Shown one piece after another: positions 1 through 5,415 of a stretch of DNA of 8,772 bases (its first letter is position 1; the number at the start of each line of letters is the position of its first letter). The DNA is from Nitrososphaerota archaeon. Lineage in GTDB: Archaea > Thermoproteota > Nitrososphaeria > Nitrososphaerales > CADDZS01. The position numbers and the translations under genes were made by a program. The stretch is taken from positions 1-8,772 of the forward strand of contig DAHVAI010000469.1 of the NCBI GenBank assembly GCA_027314685.1, in the 5' to 3' direction. The notes below the pieces were generated by a model. It saw only the letters and a list, made by a program, of their open reading frames with translations. It ran no database searches and was not told the origin of the DNA.

Positions 1-65
1 AATTCATTCCTTTCTTTTTCTTGCGAGATTTGTAAAGCGATATTGACTTTGAACTTCTAAAGCAA

Positions 66-584
66 GTGCAGAATTTGATAAGAATTGGGAAGAATTCACT
101 CCAATTGAACTGGTTCACCCAATCCCTAGAGTCGAGCGACCCAGTTCTTGTCGTGACCAGGCGCTTTGTGATTGACACTCAAAAACTCAAGGAATTTGCG
201 AAATCAAAGGAGGTCGCGCGCGCAGCTAGAACCTGCGCGTTCTGCAATTCAAAGTTGTATGATCGGCGCAAAATATTCTGCAACCCCAAGTGCCGTCGGG
301 CGTTCAACAGAAAGTACAGATTCTTTGTGATTACATGGAGGCAGGTTCGATATAGGACCTTTCGGCGCGACGGTTGGTCTTGCGTGAAGTGCGGTCGTAG
401 GGCGAAGGAAGTTGACCACATCACACCGCTCTCGGACGGCGGGAGCGAGTTCGACTTGAACAATTGCCAGTCACTATGCAAGTCCTGTCATATGCAAAAG
501 ACAATCGGTGAGATCAAGGATAGAGCTGTACGCAGAAGGATTGAGGAAGATAGCAAGGAAGTTCTCGCATCAGTGGCAGGCTGA
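66..584 (+). CDS. HNH endonuclease with an extra N-terminal zinc knuckle
   Basis: A 172-residue protein with a C-terminal HNH nuclease domain, expected to be a metal-dependent DNA-cutting module. Two zinc-binding cysteine sets are visible. The first is a CxxC...CxxxC knuckle (C57, C60, C72, C76). The second lies inside the HNH fold (C106, C109, C138, C141). The catalytic core is D117-H118 in a VDHITPLSDGG motif, N132/N133, and H142 next to C141. The start is GTG at 66; the frame is open back to a stop at 33 but holds no other usual start, so GTG is the best choice. A weak TATA-like stretch near 30-37 would put transcription just before it. Residues 1-50 match nothing I recognise. No restriction, intron or phage partner is visible, so it may be a free-standing or intron-derived nuclease, or a DNA-repair or defence protein. 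The HNH family call is firm; the biological role is unknown. Confidence 0.88.
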   Translation: MQNLIRIGKNSLQLNWFTQSLESSDPVLVVTRRFVIDTQKLKEFAKSKEVARAARTCAFCNSKLYDRRKIFCNPKCRRAFNRKYRFFVITWRQVRYRTFRRDGWSCVKCGRRAKEVDHITPLSDGGSEFDLNNCQSLCKSCHMQKTIGEIKDRAVRRRIEEDSKEVLASVAG

Positions 585-1048
585 AGTATGGAAAGGCGTA
601 GGCGTTGTTATTGACTGGAGCACCAATAATCGCAACTTACTGTGAAAACTAGACTAGGAATGGCATGGGTTCATGTCTTGCGTCTTCCCTCTCCCAGGTC
701 TGTACGTTGACTCATTTTCGATACTATCTATTAGTATCCCCCTTCCCCTAGGTATATTTTCCATTGTTTTCAATGGATTATTGCAAACTATCAATTGAAA
801 GATTGCAGTATTTGCATCATCCATTGCTTTTGCAAGTGGGTCCACAGGTCCGGGTACACAGGTTTGCATGTGTGGACGTTAGGGCGCATAGTGAAGGTTG
901 GGTCATGCGCCTCGAAAGACCAGGGCCATTGTGCGCGGATGAGGGAAATACTTGGGGATTTCCTTCTCAGATTCTTTCCAAAAAATCGGCTCTTCGTTTA
1001 AAACATCAAGGCATGTCAAGGGGACACAATGTAAAGAAATTGACAGTT
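585..1048. other. Stretch with no convincing gene
   Basis: Open frames exist here on both strands, the longest being about 107 codons from 764 on the plus strand. None shows a recognisable motif, a convincing start signal or coding-like composition, and they overlap one another. A TATA-like GTATATTT lies near 752-759 on the plus strand. The stretch may hold remains of decayed genes, but I cannot identify any. Confidence 0.5.
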
Positions 1049-1180
1049 CTATCGCCTGTGAATTGCCTCCCAGCAACAACATACTAGCCTGTCGCAGTTG
1101 GGGCATGCTAATTCTGATATGCTCGAAGCACATTCGGAGGGCAAGCAGTTGCAATCAGCGCATTTTATTTTGGCCGACAT
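1049..1180 (-). CDS. Small cysteine-rich, probable zinc-binding protein (43 aa)
   Basis: A 43-residue reading frame with nine cysteines (C7, C10, C12, C17, C26, C29, C34, C35, C36). It has a CxxC pair at 7-10 and a CPNC pair at 26-29 followed by LVCCCW, which looks like a miniature zinc ribbon. The protein begins MSAKIKC and ends with a basic tail (IHRR). ATG at 1180 is preceded by TTTAAC (reverse complement of 1202-1207) centred about 25 bases upstream, which fits a leaderless archaeal transcript. Nothing else on either strand here looks coding. Function is unknown; metal binding (zinc or iron-sulfur), nucleic-acid binding or protein interaction are all possible. It is alone: its neighbours are non-coding sequence and a regulator fragment. 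Confidence rests on the cysteine pattern and the promoter spacing, not on a known family. Confidence 0.6.
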   Translation of the reverse strand: MSAKIKCADCNCLPSECASSISELACPNCDRLVCCCWEAIHRR

Positions 1181-1201
1181 GAATCATCCCTCGCTTACAA
1201 G

Positions 1202-1207
1202 TTAAAC
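1202..1207 (-). promoter_or_regulatory. TATA-like box for the cysteine-rich small gene
   Basis: Reads TTTAAC on the minus strand, preceded by GG. Its centre is about 25 bases from the ATG at 1180, the spacing expected when transcription starts at the start codon. Confidence 0.45.
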
Positions 1208-1288
1208 CCAAAAAAGCCTATCCATACTGGCTCAAAAGTCAAAGATTGAAATGTTAAACCTGTAATTGCAACCCATCATAGCACCAAT

Positions 1289-1498
1289 TCAACCTCGGAA
1301 ATTCTCACTGACAGTAACCTTTGATGAAAGCCTTCCCATTGCACTCAATGTAATTTTCTTGCTCTTCTCTTCATCGTCAAGGTATTCCACCAGCCCAATT
1401 TCAATCAGTCCTTCGGTCTCCCTGTCACCATTGAGATTCTTAGGGTCACCGAGTCTTTGTTTATTTTTCAGCAAAAAATGAATAATTCTGCAAGTTAA
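1289..1498 (-). pseudogene. Winged-helix regulator fragment
   Basis: The minus-strand frame has the look of the end of an archaeal winged-helix DNA-binding domain. It reads IIHFLLKNKQRL, then GLVEYLDDEEKSKKITLSAMG, where the latter resembles the last recognition-helix turn plus the wing seen in ArsR/MarR-like repressors. The middle (about 20 residues, RLGDPKNLNGDRET) is too short and lacks a normal recognition helix, and no ATG exists; the only usual start is TTG at 1474. The frame is open back to a stop at 1541-1543. A TTTTTAA box at about 1495-1501 sits some 26 bases before the TTG, so a 61-residue product from 1289 to 1474 is conceivable. It is divergent from vapB and could once have been a neighbouring regulator. 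A truncated relic is the more likely reading. Confidence 0.4.
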
Positions 1499-1512
1499 AA
1501 ATAGAAACCAAA

Positions 1513-1539
1513 ATATATGATATAAGTTATAGTATATAT
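1513..1539 (+). promoter_or_regulatory. vapB promoter with overlapping palindromic operator
   Basis: A 27-base imperfect palindrome centred on G1526. The arms ATATATGATATAA and TTATAGTATATAT pair at 11 of 13 positions. It contains TATAAG (1521-1526), centred 26 bases before the vapB ATG at 1549, as for a leaderless archaeal promoter. VapB-type antitoxins bind palindromes at their own promoters, alone or with the toxin, so this is the likely autoregulation site. The AT-richness means part of the symmetry could be chance. Confidence 0.5.
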
Positions 1540-1548
1540 GTCAAGTAC

Positions 1549-1755
1549 ATGACCACAACAATAGCGGTGAAGGAAACGACAGTAGAGAAGCTCAAGAGGC
1601 TCATGAAGACAAGACATACTAAAAGCTTGGACCAAACGATAAACTCACTGATCGAAAGCGCCGAGGCTGTCCCATCAAGTATGTTCGGGGCTGACAAACA
1701 AAGACGCATTAGTCTAACCAAGCGTGAGCACGATAAATTCCAAGGGGAGCGATGA
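1549..1755 (+). CDS. vapB: VapB-type antitoxin
   Basis: A 68-residue archaeal VapB-like antitoxin, expected to neutralise the PIN-domain ribonuclease encoded just downstream and to repress the operon. Residues 3-10 (TTIAVKET) form the short DNA-contacting strand of a ribbon-helix-helix-like N-terminus. They are followed by helix TVEKLKRLMK (11-20) and a second helix around SLDQTINSLIESA (26-38). The tail has the SSMFG motif (43-47) and a charged end (LTKREHDKFQ), typical of the toxin-wrapping segment of archaeal VapB proteins. ATG at 1549 is preceded by a TATA box at leaderless distance inside a palindromic operator. The stop TGA (1753-1755) overlaps an ATG at 1752 in the ATGA arrangement usual for vapBC pairs. 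GGGGAG at 1744-1749, inside the end of this gene, could serve as a ribosome-binding site for the toxin. The gene appears intact. Confidence 0.82.
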   Translation: MTTTIAVKETTVEKLKRLMKTRHTKSLDQTINSLIESAEAVPSSMFGADKQRRISLTKREHDKFQGER

Positions 1756-2142
1756 TTCACGACTGAGGTTGTAATCGATACTTTCGCTTGGATTGAATAT
1801 TTCGGCGGAAGTAAGCGGGGAGAAAAGGCAAAACCATTCATCGAAAGTGGAGACGCAATTACTCCTACCGTTGTAGTCGCAGAGTTCACTGATAAGTACG
1901 TCCGAGAGAACGCAGATCCCGATGAGAGGCTCAAATTCATCAGGACGAGAACAGCGATTGTTTCCCTGGATGACGAGATGGCAGAGACGGCGGGAAGAAT
2001 AAGTGCAGAGCGCAGTCGCAAAATCAAGAGATGGGGACTGGTCGATTCGTGTGTCCTCGCGACAGCTCGGGCTAAAGGAGCTAGGATTGTCAGCGGTGAC
2101 GAGCACTTTGACGATTTGAAAGAGGAGTGCATCAAGATTTGA
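1752..2142 (+). pseudogene. vapC: VapC-type PIN-domain toxin with out-of-frame start codon
   Basis: From 1756 to the stop at 2140-2142 runs an uninterrupted 128-codon frame encoding a complete PIN domain. VapC toxins are magnesium-dependent ribonucleases that cut tRNA or rRNA. Counting from 1756, the catalytic acids are all present: D8 (VVIDTFAW), E43 (VVAEFTD), D97 (GLVDSCVLA) and D115 (VSGDEHFDD). However, this frame has no ATG, GTG or TTG before the middle of the domain. The ATG overlapping the vapB stop (1752) is in another frame and meets TGA at 1764 after four codons. One base fewer between 1755 and 1766 would give MIHD-EVVIDTFAW and a normal VapC. Possible explanations are a recent frameshift, a sequencing error, use of the non-standard codon ACG at 1759 (nine bases after GGAG), or recoding at GAC-TGA. 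The intact active site argues that any loss is very recent. Confidence 0.75.
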
Positions 2143-2148
2143 TTTTTT
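2143..2148 (+). terminator. Oligo-T terminator after vapC
   Basis: Six T residues directly after the vapC stop codon. Archaeal RNA polymerase commonly terminates at T-runs without a hairpin. Short run, so only moderately likely. Confidence 0.4.
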
Positions 2149-2181
2149 CGATATTCCGCTGTTGGGAGGATTCCCATTTAG

Positions 2182-2595
2182 ACTGGATGCAGTCGGGTCT
2201 TTGAAAGAAGAGAGCTGATATCTCTACCGGTGACCGTCACCTCGACTGTCACCACCATCTCTACCTCCACAGTCACGAGCACGTCAACCTCGACGGTCGT
2301 GTCCACGGTAACCACCTCGTCTCCAAGCAGTCTGCCAATAGAAACGAGGACCGACACCGATGGGGCAATATCGGTACAGGTGACAGTTACCTGAACTAAT
2401 GCGCCCGCTCCGATAACCACAGATTCAACGGGCAACCATCAGTTCACCTGCGGATAGCTCGTAAGCGGAGATACCTATTCAGTGTGCACGACCATTAATG
2501 GTGCGCCTTTGTCCGCGTCGATTGTACTGCCAGGCAATTCTTTGATAGTGCTCGAGTCTACGCCAACGCCGATTCACTTGAAGTTGCGCTCATAG
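2182..2595 (+). pseudogene. Relic of a Thr/Ser-rich surface protein with a Cna-B-like domain
   Basis: One plus-strand frame reads through a low-complexity stalk, PVTVTSTVTTISTSTV and onward (about 2227-2330). It then runs into VTVT-stop-TNAPAPITTDSTGNHQFTCG-stop-LVSGDTYSVCTTINGAPLS. The second part resembles a Cna-B or carboxypeptidase-regulatory-like beta-sandwich repeat, with the usual pattern TDSxGxxxF followed by LxxGxTYSV and NG. Two in-frame stops (TGA 2392-2394, TAG 2455-2457) break it, and a third ends it at 2593-2595. No start codon or signal peptide is visible upstream; the frame is bounded by TAG at 2179-2181. Thr/Ser-rich stalks with such modules are typical of archaeal secreted or cell-surface proteins. 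The opposite strand shows a Val-rich open frame here, which is simply the mirror of the T/S codons. The right end overlaps the start of the PIN relic, so the boundary between the two is uncertain. Confidence 0.45.
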
Positions 2596-2871
2596 AAACA
2601 AGTAACGCGTTATGGATAAAGATTCAGAGAAAGGAGATAGATCTAGAATCTGCAAAGAAAATTGTCCAAAATCCTTTCTGAATCTGCTTGACTTCTGGAT
2701 CAGAAAAAAGATGCGGCAAGAGCCATTGAAATAGCGGTGAAATATCGCATTACAGTACACGATTCGCTGTTTGTTTCCTACGCGGAGATGGAAAACAGCG
2801 ATCTGGTTTCATGTGATAGTAGACAGATCGAGGTTGCAGAGGAATTGGGAATCAAGACGATTTCAGTCTGA
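2541..2871 (+). pseudogene. Broken PIN-domain (VapC-like) gene
   Basis: Three reading frames together rebuild a PIN ribonuclease. Frame one (from about 2541) gives FDSARVYANADSLEVALIE then TSNALWIKIQRKEIDLESA, carrying the conserved glutamate (E in LIETSNALW). It ends at TGA 2679-2681. Frame two (2678-2710) gives LNLLDFWIRKK. Frame three (from about 2710) gives AIEIAVKYRITVHDSLFVSY then AEMENSDLVSCDSRQIEVAE, carrying the two C-terminal aspartates (VHD and SCD). It ends ELGIKTISV at TGA 2869-2871. The N-terminal strand with the first aspartate is only faintly visible (VDCTARQ near 2517). At least two indels and a missing N-terminus make it non-functional. No antitoxin gene precedes it; a surface-protein relic does. 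Confidence 0.7.
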
Positions 2872-3124
2872 AATATCTGATTGAGATTATCCCACCCATT
2901 TAACCGTGCGTTTGTTTAGAAGCGATTCTTTTTGGTACGTCTCGGAATCATGTGTAATCCAAATGCTGATTTTCAAAGGCATACGTTTCTGGGAATCATT
3001 GCCATTCTGGACATCTCGCCTTGATGTTGAATCGGTTCAATGAACTCACTGCAAGGAGGGCCATCAGAGCTTGAAGAAAAGCAGTTAAGCTCTGCAGTGC
3101 CACAGTTACATTCAAATTTGAAAT

Positions 3125-3613
3125 ATGATTCGAATAGTAAAGCTTCGTGAAAACAGATGGCCTGATTTTAAGTCAATAAGGCTGGAGTCTTTAAAGCAGG
3201 ACCCGCGTGCTTTTGGGAGTTCTTACGGGGAGGAAGCTAAATTCACTCCGGATTTATGGAAAAGTCGAATCCATAACGCGGTCTTTGCCATGTCTAACGA
3301 TAGGCCCGTTGGAATGATTACATGTCTCTTCAGCGAACGAATAAAGACAAGGCATATTGCGGACATTGTTGGCGTCTACGTCGCTCCTTCCTTTCGTGGA
3401 AAAGGGGTCGGATCCAAGCTGTTAGAACACACGATACGACTTGCCAAAAGGAAGAAAGGCGTAATCAAGCTTGCTCTCGGAGTGAATACGGAGCAGAAAT
3501 ATGCGATAAATCTGTACAAGAGTGCAGGTTTCGTGATCGTGGGTAAAGCTAGGAAACATTTCAAAATAGGCAAGGATTACTTCGACATGTTTTATATGGA
3601 AAAATTCCTTTAA
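3125..3613 (+). CDS. GNAT-family N-acetyltransferase
   Basis: A 162-residue GNAT acyltransferase, transferring an acetyl group from acetyl-CoA to an amine; the acceptor cannot be read from the sequence. Motif A is clear: VGVYVAPSFRGKGVGSKLLE (83-101) with the pyrophosphate-binding loop RGKGVG (91-96). Motif B follows with N121 and AINLYKSAGF (127-136), the usual NxxAxxLYxxxGF signature. The N-terminal RLESLKQDPRAFGSSYGEE (19-37) is typical of the RimI-like subgroup that takes small molecules, antibiotics or protein N-termini. The length is normal. ATG at 3125 is the only early start, because an in-frame TGA lies at 3119-3121. No strong promoter is seen; GTTAAG at 3084-3089 is a weak candidate. 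It is a single gene, flanked by relics on the left and a long intergenic region on the right. Confidence 0.88.
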   Translation: MIRIVKLRENRWPDFKSIRLESLKQDPRAFGSSYGEEAKFTPDLWKSRIHNAVFAMSNDRPVGMITCLFSERIKTRHIADIVGVYVAPSFRGKGVGSKLLEHTIRLAKRKKGVIKLALGVNTEQKYAINLYKSAGFVIVGKARKHFKIGKDYFDMFYMEKFL

Positions 3614-3823
3614 GGAATTCCCCGGTTGAAGTTATCAGAAAAAAGAAGCGAGAGGACACAACGAAGACTCGCACATAATATATCAATTATTTTCACAGAG
3701 AGCAAGAACTTAGGACAACGATACATATTGAGCTAATTCGGAAAGCGAGCAAAGGTGCCACAAGATAACCCTGAGGAATCATCTTAACAAACTCAGGTCT
3801 TGTTACAATATTCGTCAGTTCAA

Positions 3824-3864
3824 AATGTGGATTTAGAGTTTGATGAATCAGCCTCATCCACATT
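3824..3864. repeat. Inverted repeat, 9-base arms, 23-base spacer
   Basis: Arms AATGTGGAT (3824-3832) and ATCCACATT (3856-3864) are perfectly complementary. The spacer is 23 bases. Possible RNA stem or binding site; no function can be assigned. Confidence 0.5.
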
Positions 3865-3953
3865 CCCTCATACCATAGATGTCGTTTGCTCAGAAGTCTG
3901 CAAGACGGATTTTCAAAATTAGCTCAATATGCCATTTGGAATCGGATCTGATG

Positions 3954-3977
3954 GATTCTGAGCTATCTCTCAGAATC
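3954..3977. repeat. Perfect 9-bp hairpin with 6-base loop
   Basis: GATTCTGAG (3954-3962), loop CTATCT, CTCAGAATC (3969-3977), extendable by two G-T wobble pairs. No T-run follows on either strand, so it does not look like an intrinsic terminator. Confidence 0.55.
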
Positions 3978-4076
3978 TGAAGAAATAACGGGTATTGGCA
4001 CTCCTGCGTGAGGAACCCTGAAACGTTAGCCCCCGCATGAAACCAGTAGAATCAGAGCTTTAACTCAGCTGAGCAA

Positions 4077-4487
4077 CTAATCTGTTTCTATGATTTTAGA
4101 AGGCTCTATTTTCAAAATCGCTCTCTGCGTATTCGGTTTTCTATTGTGCTTACGGCCCGTGTACTTGATTCCAAGTCTGTCATCGTGGTCTTCAGCCTCT
4201 TTCCCTTCCTCAATTGAAGCGACCTTGCCGCTGATGATCACCCCCTTGTATGGATCTTTCGAGTCGACAACGGCAACCGATACCCGCGGGTCTCTAGAAA
4301 CGTTTTTGAATTTATGCCGGTAGGTTGCAACGTTGATAAGTACATTCTTTCCATCTGTATCAACCCAGATTGGAGTTACTTGCGGCGATCCGTCCTTGTT
4401 CAGGGTTGCTAGGAATGCGAAGTTCTTCTCTTCCAGCAGTTTCCTAGCTATTTCAGGCAAGTCCACCAATTCGATATTTCCACGCAA
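4077..4487 (-). CDS. Pyridoxamine 5'-phosphate oxidase-like split-barrel flavoprotein
   Basis: A 136-residue protein of the PPOX-like split beta-barrel superfamily, which binds FMN or coenzyme F420 and reduces small substrates. Signature blocks are FAFLATLNKDGSPQVTPIWV (23-42), the first two strands with the NKDGSPQ turn, and ATYRHKFKNVSRDPRVSVAV (54-73), which normally contacts the cofactor phosphate. DPYKGVIISGKVASIEEG (78-95) is the strand pair after the barrel. Archaea of this type make F420, so an F420-dependent reductase is a fair guess, but cofactor and substrate are unproven. The start is uncertain: TTG at 4487 is the most upstream, with GTG at 4466 (VDLPEIAR) as an alternative matching the typical N-terminal helix. 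TTTTAA (reverse complement of 4511-4516) is centred 26 bases before the TTG, supporting it as a leaderless start. The gene stands alone. Confidence 0.85.
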   Translation of the reverse strand: MRGNIELVDLPEIARKLLEEKNFAFLATLNKDGSPQVTPIWVDTDGKNVLINVATYRHKFKNVSRDPRVSVAVVDSKDPYKGVIISGKVASIEEGKEAEDHDDRLGIKYTGRKHNRKPNTQRAILKIEPSKIIETD

Positions 4488-4510
4488 TTCCGGTTAGCTG
4501 AAATGTTCGC

Positions 4511-4516
4511 TTAAAA
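4511..4516 (-). promoter_or_regulatory. TATA-like box for the split-barrel gene
   Basis: Reads TTTTAA followed by GC on the minus strand, about 26 bases before the TTG at 4487. A second AT-rich candidate, CTTAATAAAA, lies further upstream at about 4522-4531. Confidence 0.4.
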
Positions 4517-4599
4517 CGGTTTTATTAAGAAGATATTCTTGCGACAAAAATCACCGCAGTATCAATTCAAAAGAGGCTTTGGGTAGCCGCTAGGTTCCT

Positions 4600-5139
4600 T
4601 CAATCAAGTGAAACCGGGGAAGGTGGAATCTCGAATTGCTTGCATTCAGCAAGCTGCTTGTCAAGACGTCGCAAGGTGGATTGAGTCTTTGGGTCGAGCA
4701 TGACGCGGCAAAAATCCTTCAGGTCTGAGCAAACTCCGTAATCCACGACATCGAACGCCATCGACTTCGGTATCTCGTTGGAACGCATCGTGCGTTTTAG
4801 ACTTTCATTGGTTATCTCCAGGTACAGCTTGTACGCGTCCTTGAGCTCCTTGCTCTTCGGTTCAAAATTTAGGTATTCAACTGGGATGTATCTCAGTGCT
4901 GCGGCGCGGTAGATTTTCTTTTCCAAGTTCCCTACATGTTTTACTTCGAAAGGCTCCACAATTTTGGCCTCTAGAAGCTTAGTTATCCGCCTCCACATTT
5001 TAACCGCTGGCACTGCCATTTTTCTGGAAAGCTCGGTCGCGGAATATGGAGAAAGAACGAAGTGCCTCACTATACGTTGGTTCAAGACGTCTGAAAGTAG
5101 GATGGAGCCATTCTGATCTAAAATCATGACGCGTTTCAT
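4600..5139 (-). CDS. Winged-helix DNA-binding transcriptional regulator
   Basis: A protein of 179 residues (184 if begun at ATG 5154) with an N-terminal ArsR-like winged-helix domain. Numbering from 5139, helices 1-2 lie around QRIVRHFVLSPYSATELSRK (21-40), the recognition helix around AVKMWRRITKLLEAKIVE (45-62) and the wing around VKHVGNLEKKIYRAA (66-80). The C-terminal half (about 81-179) is mostly helical and charged, likely a dimerisation or ligand-binding part of unknown specificity. Start choice: TTTATATA (reverse complement of 5163-5170) lies only about 12 bases before ATG 5154 but 26 bases before ATG 5139. A leaderless message would therefore begin at MKRVMILDQNG. The gene reads away from the small gene pair at 5242-5729 across a short AT-rich region, and might control it or itself. 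Target genes cannot be told from the sequence. Confidence 0.82.
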   Translation of the reverse strand: MKRVMILDQNGSILLSDVLNQRIVRHFVLSPYSATELSRKMAVPAVKMWRRITKLLEAKIVEPFEVKHVGNLEKKIYRAAALRYIPVEYLNFEPKSKELKDAYKLYLEITNESLKRTMRSNEIPKSMAFDVVDYGVCSDLKDFCRVMLDPKTQSTLRRLDKQLAECKQFEIPPSPVSLD

Positions 5140-5162
5140 GGAATGAAAGCGCATTCGTCGAA

Positions 5163-5170
5163 TATATAAA
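5163..5170 (-). promoter_or_regulatory. TATA box for the winged-helix regulator
   Basis: Reads TTTATATA on the minus strand, a strong archaeal TATA element. Its centre is about 26 bases from ATG 5139, which decides the start of the regulator. The reverse orientation (ATATATAAA) could also serve the divergent gene at 5242. Confidence 0.6.
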
Positions 5171-5230
5171 ACACCATAATTGCAAGTATATCCTGACGGT
5201 CAAAAAGTGGTCGGATCTCGATATCTCGCG

Positions 5231-5236
5231 GGTGAT
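5231..5236 (+). promoter_or_regulatory. Ribosome-binding site for the small gene at 5242
   Basis: GGTGAT matches the archaeal anti-Shine-Dalgarno end of 16S rRNA and lies five bases before the GTG start at 5242. It is the clearest such site in the window and supports translation from GTG. Confidence 0.5.
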
Positions 5237-5241
5237 ACCTT

Positions 5242-5415
5242 GTGAGCAGTAAAGAAATAGAAGACAAGGAAATTACATGGAAAGTTTTGGACGACATCAG
5301 AGTTTATGGAACGGTTATCAGAGCATCAAGCATTAGTAGCCTCAAGCACTCTCCTGAAAGGTTCACGCACTTCGTTCTCAACGATGGTGATCGTACCATG
5401 TACTTAATATCATGA
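5242..5415 (+). CDS. Small protein resembling the first half of an OB-fold
   Basis: A 57-residue frame from GTG to TGA. Residues 19-28 (IRVYGTVIRA) and 40-57 (RFTHFVLNDGDRTMYLIS) have the strand pattern and NDG turn of OB-fold nucleic-acid-binding domains (VxGxV ... FxLxDGxxxIxL). Only about three of five strands are present, so it looks incomplete. The stop overlaps the next gene's ATG (ATGA, 5412-5415), and the next frame begins with strand-like residues (QVLFQW, EIRLVENFF) that could supply the missing strands. The pair may therefore be one OB-fold gene split by a frameshift, or two translationally coupled genes. GGTGAT precedes the start at good spacing. Single-stranded DNA or RNA binding is only an inference. 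Confidence 0.5.
   Translation: MSSKEIEDKEITWKVLDDIRVYGTVIRASSISSLKHSPERFTHFVLNDGDRTMYLIS

Larger units (their letters stand above)
3614..4076. other. 463-base intergenic region with several inverted repeats
   Basis: No convincing protein gene on either strand. It holds three inverted repeats: a 6-base pair at 3770-3775/3792-3797 (CCTGAG/CTCAGG), a 9-base pair at 3824-3832/3856-3864, and a tight 9-base hairpin at 3954-3977. A palindrome CTCAGCTGAG (4064-4073) lies just outside the end of the downstream minus-strand gene. An AT-rich TATA-like stretch (3677-3690) precedes the repeats. A structured RNA or untranslated regions are possible; nothing matches a known RNA class that I can recognise. 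Confidence 0.4.

Noticed and set aside
654..869. Minus-strand open frame of 71 codons containing GPVDPLAKAMDDANT
   Set aside because: The short segment looks protein-like, but the rest does not and there is no promoter or family match.
764..1087. Plus-strand open frame of about 107 codons
   Set aside because: No recognisable motif, odd composition, and it overlaps the better supported cysteine-rich gene on the other strand.
1527..2177. Long (216-codon) minus-strand open frame
   Set aside because: It is the antisense shadow of vapB and vapC. The plus strand encodes clear antitoxin and PIN motifs, whereas this translation is low-complexity Ser/Leu-rich.
2178..2435. Minus-strand Val/Thr-rich open frame of 85 codons
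   Set aside because: Mirror image of the Thr/Ser-rich plus-strand relic; ACC/GTC codons read as GGT/GAC or GTG/GTC on the opposite strand.
3036..3150. Short plus-strand frame from an ATG near 3040 overlapping the acetyltransferase start
   Set aside because: About 35 codons with no motif, overlapping a well supported gene in another frame.
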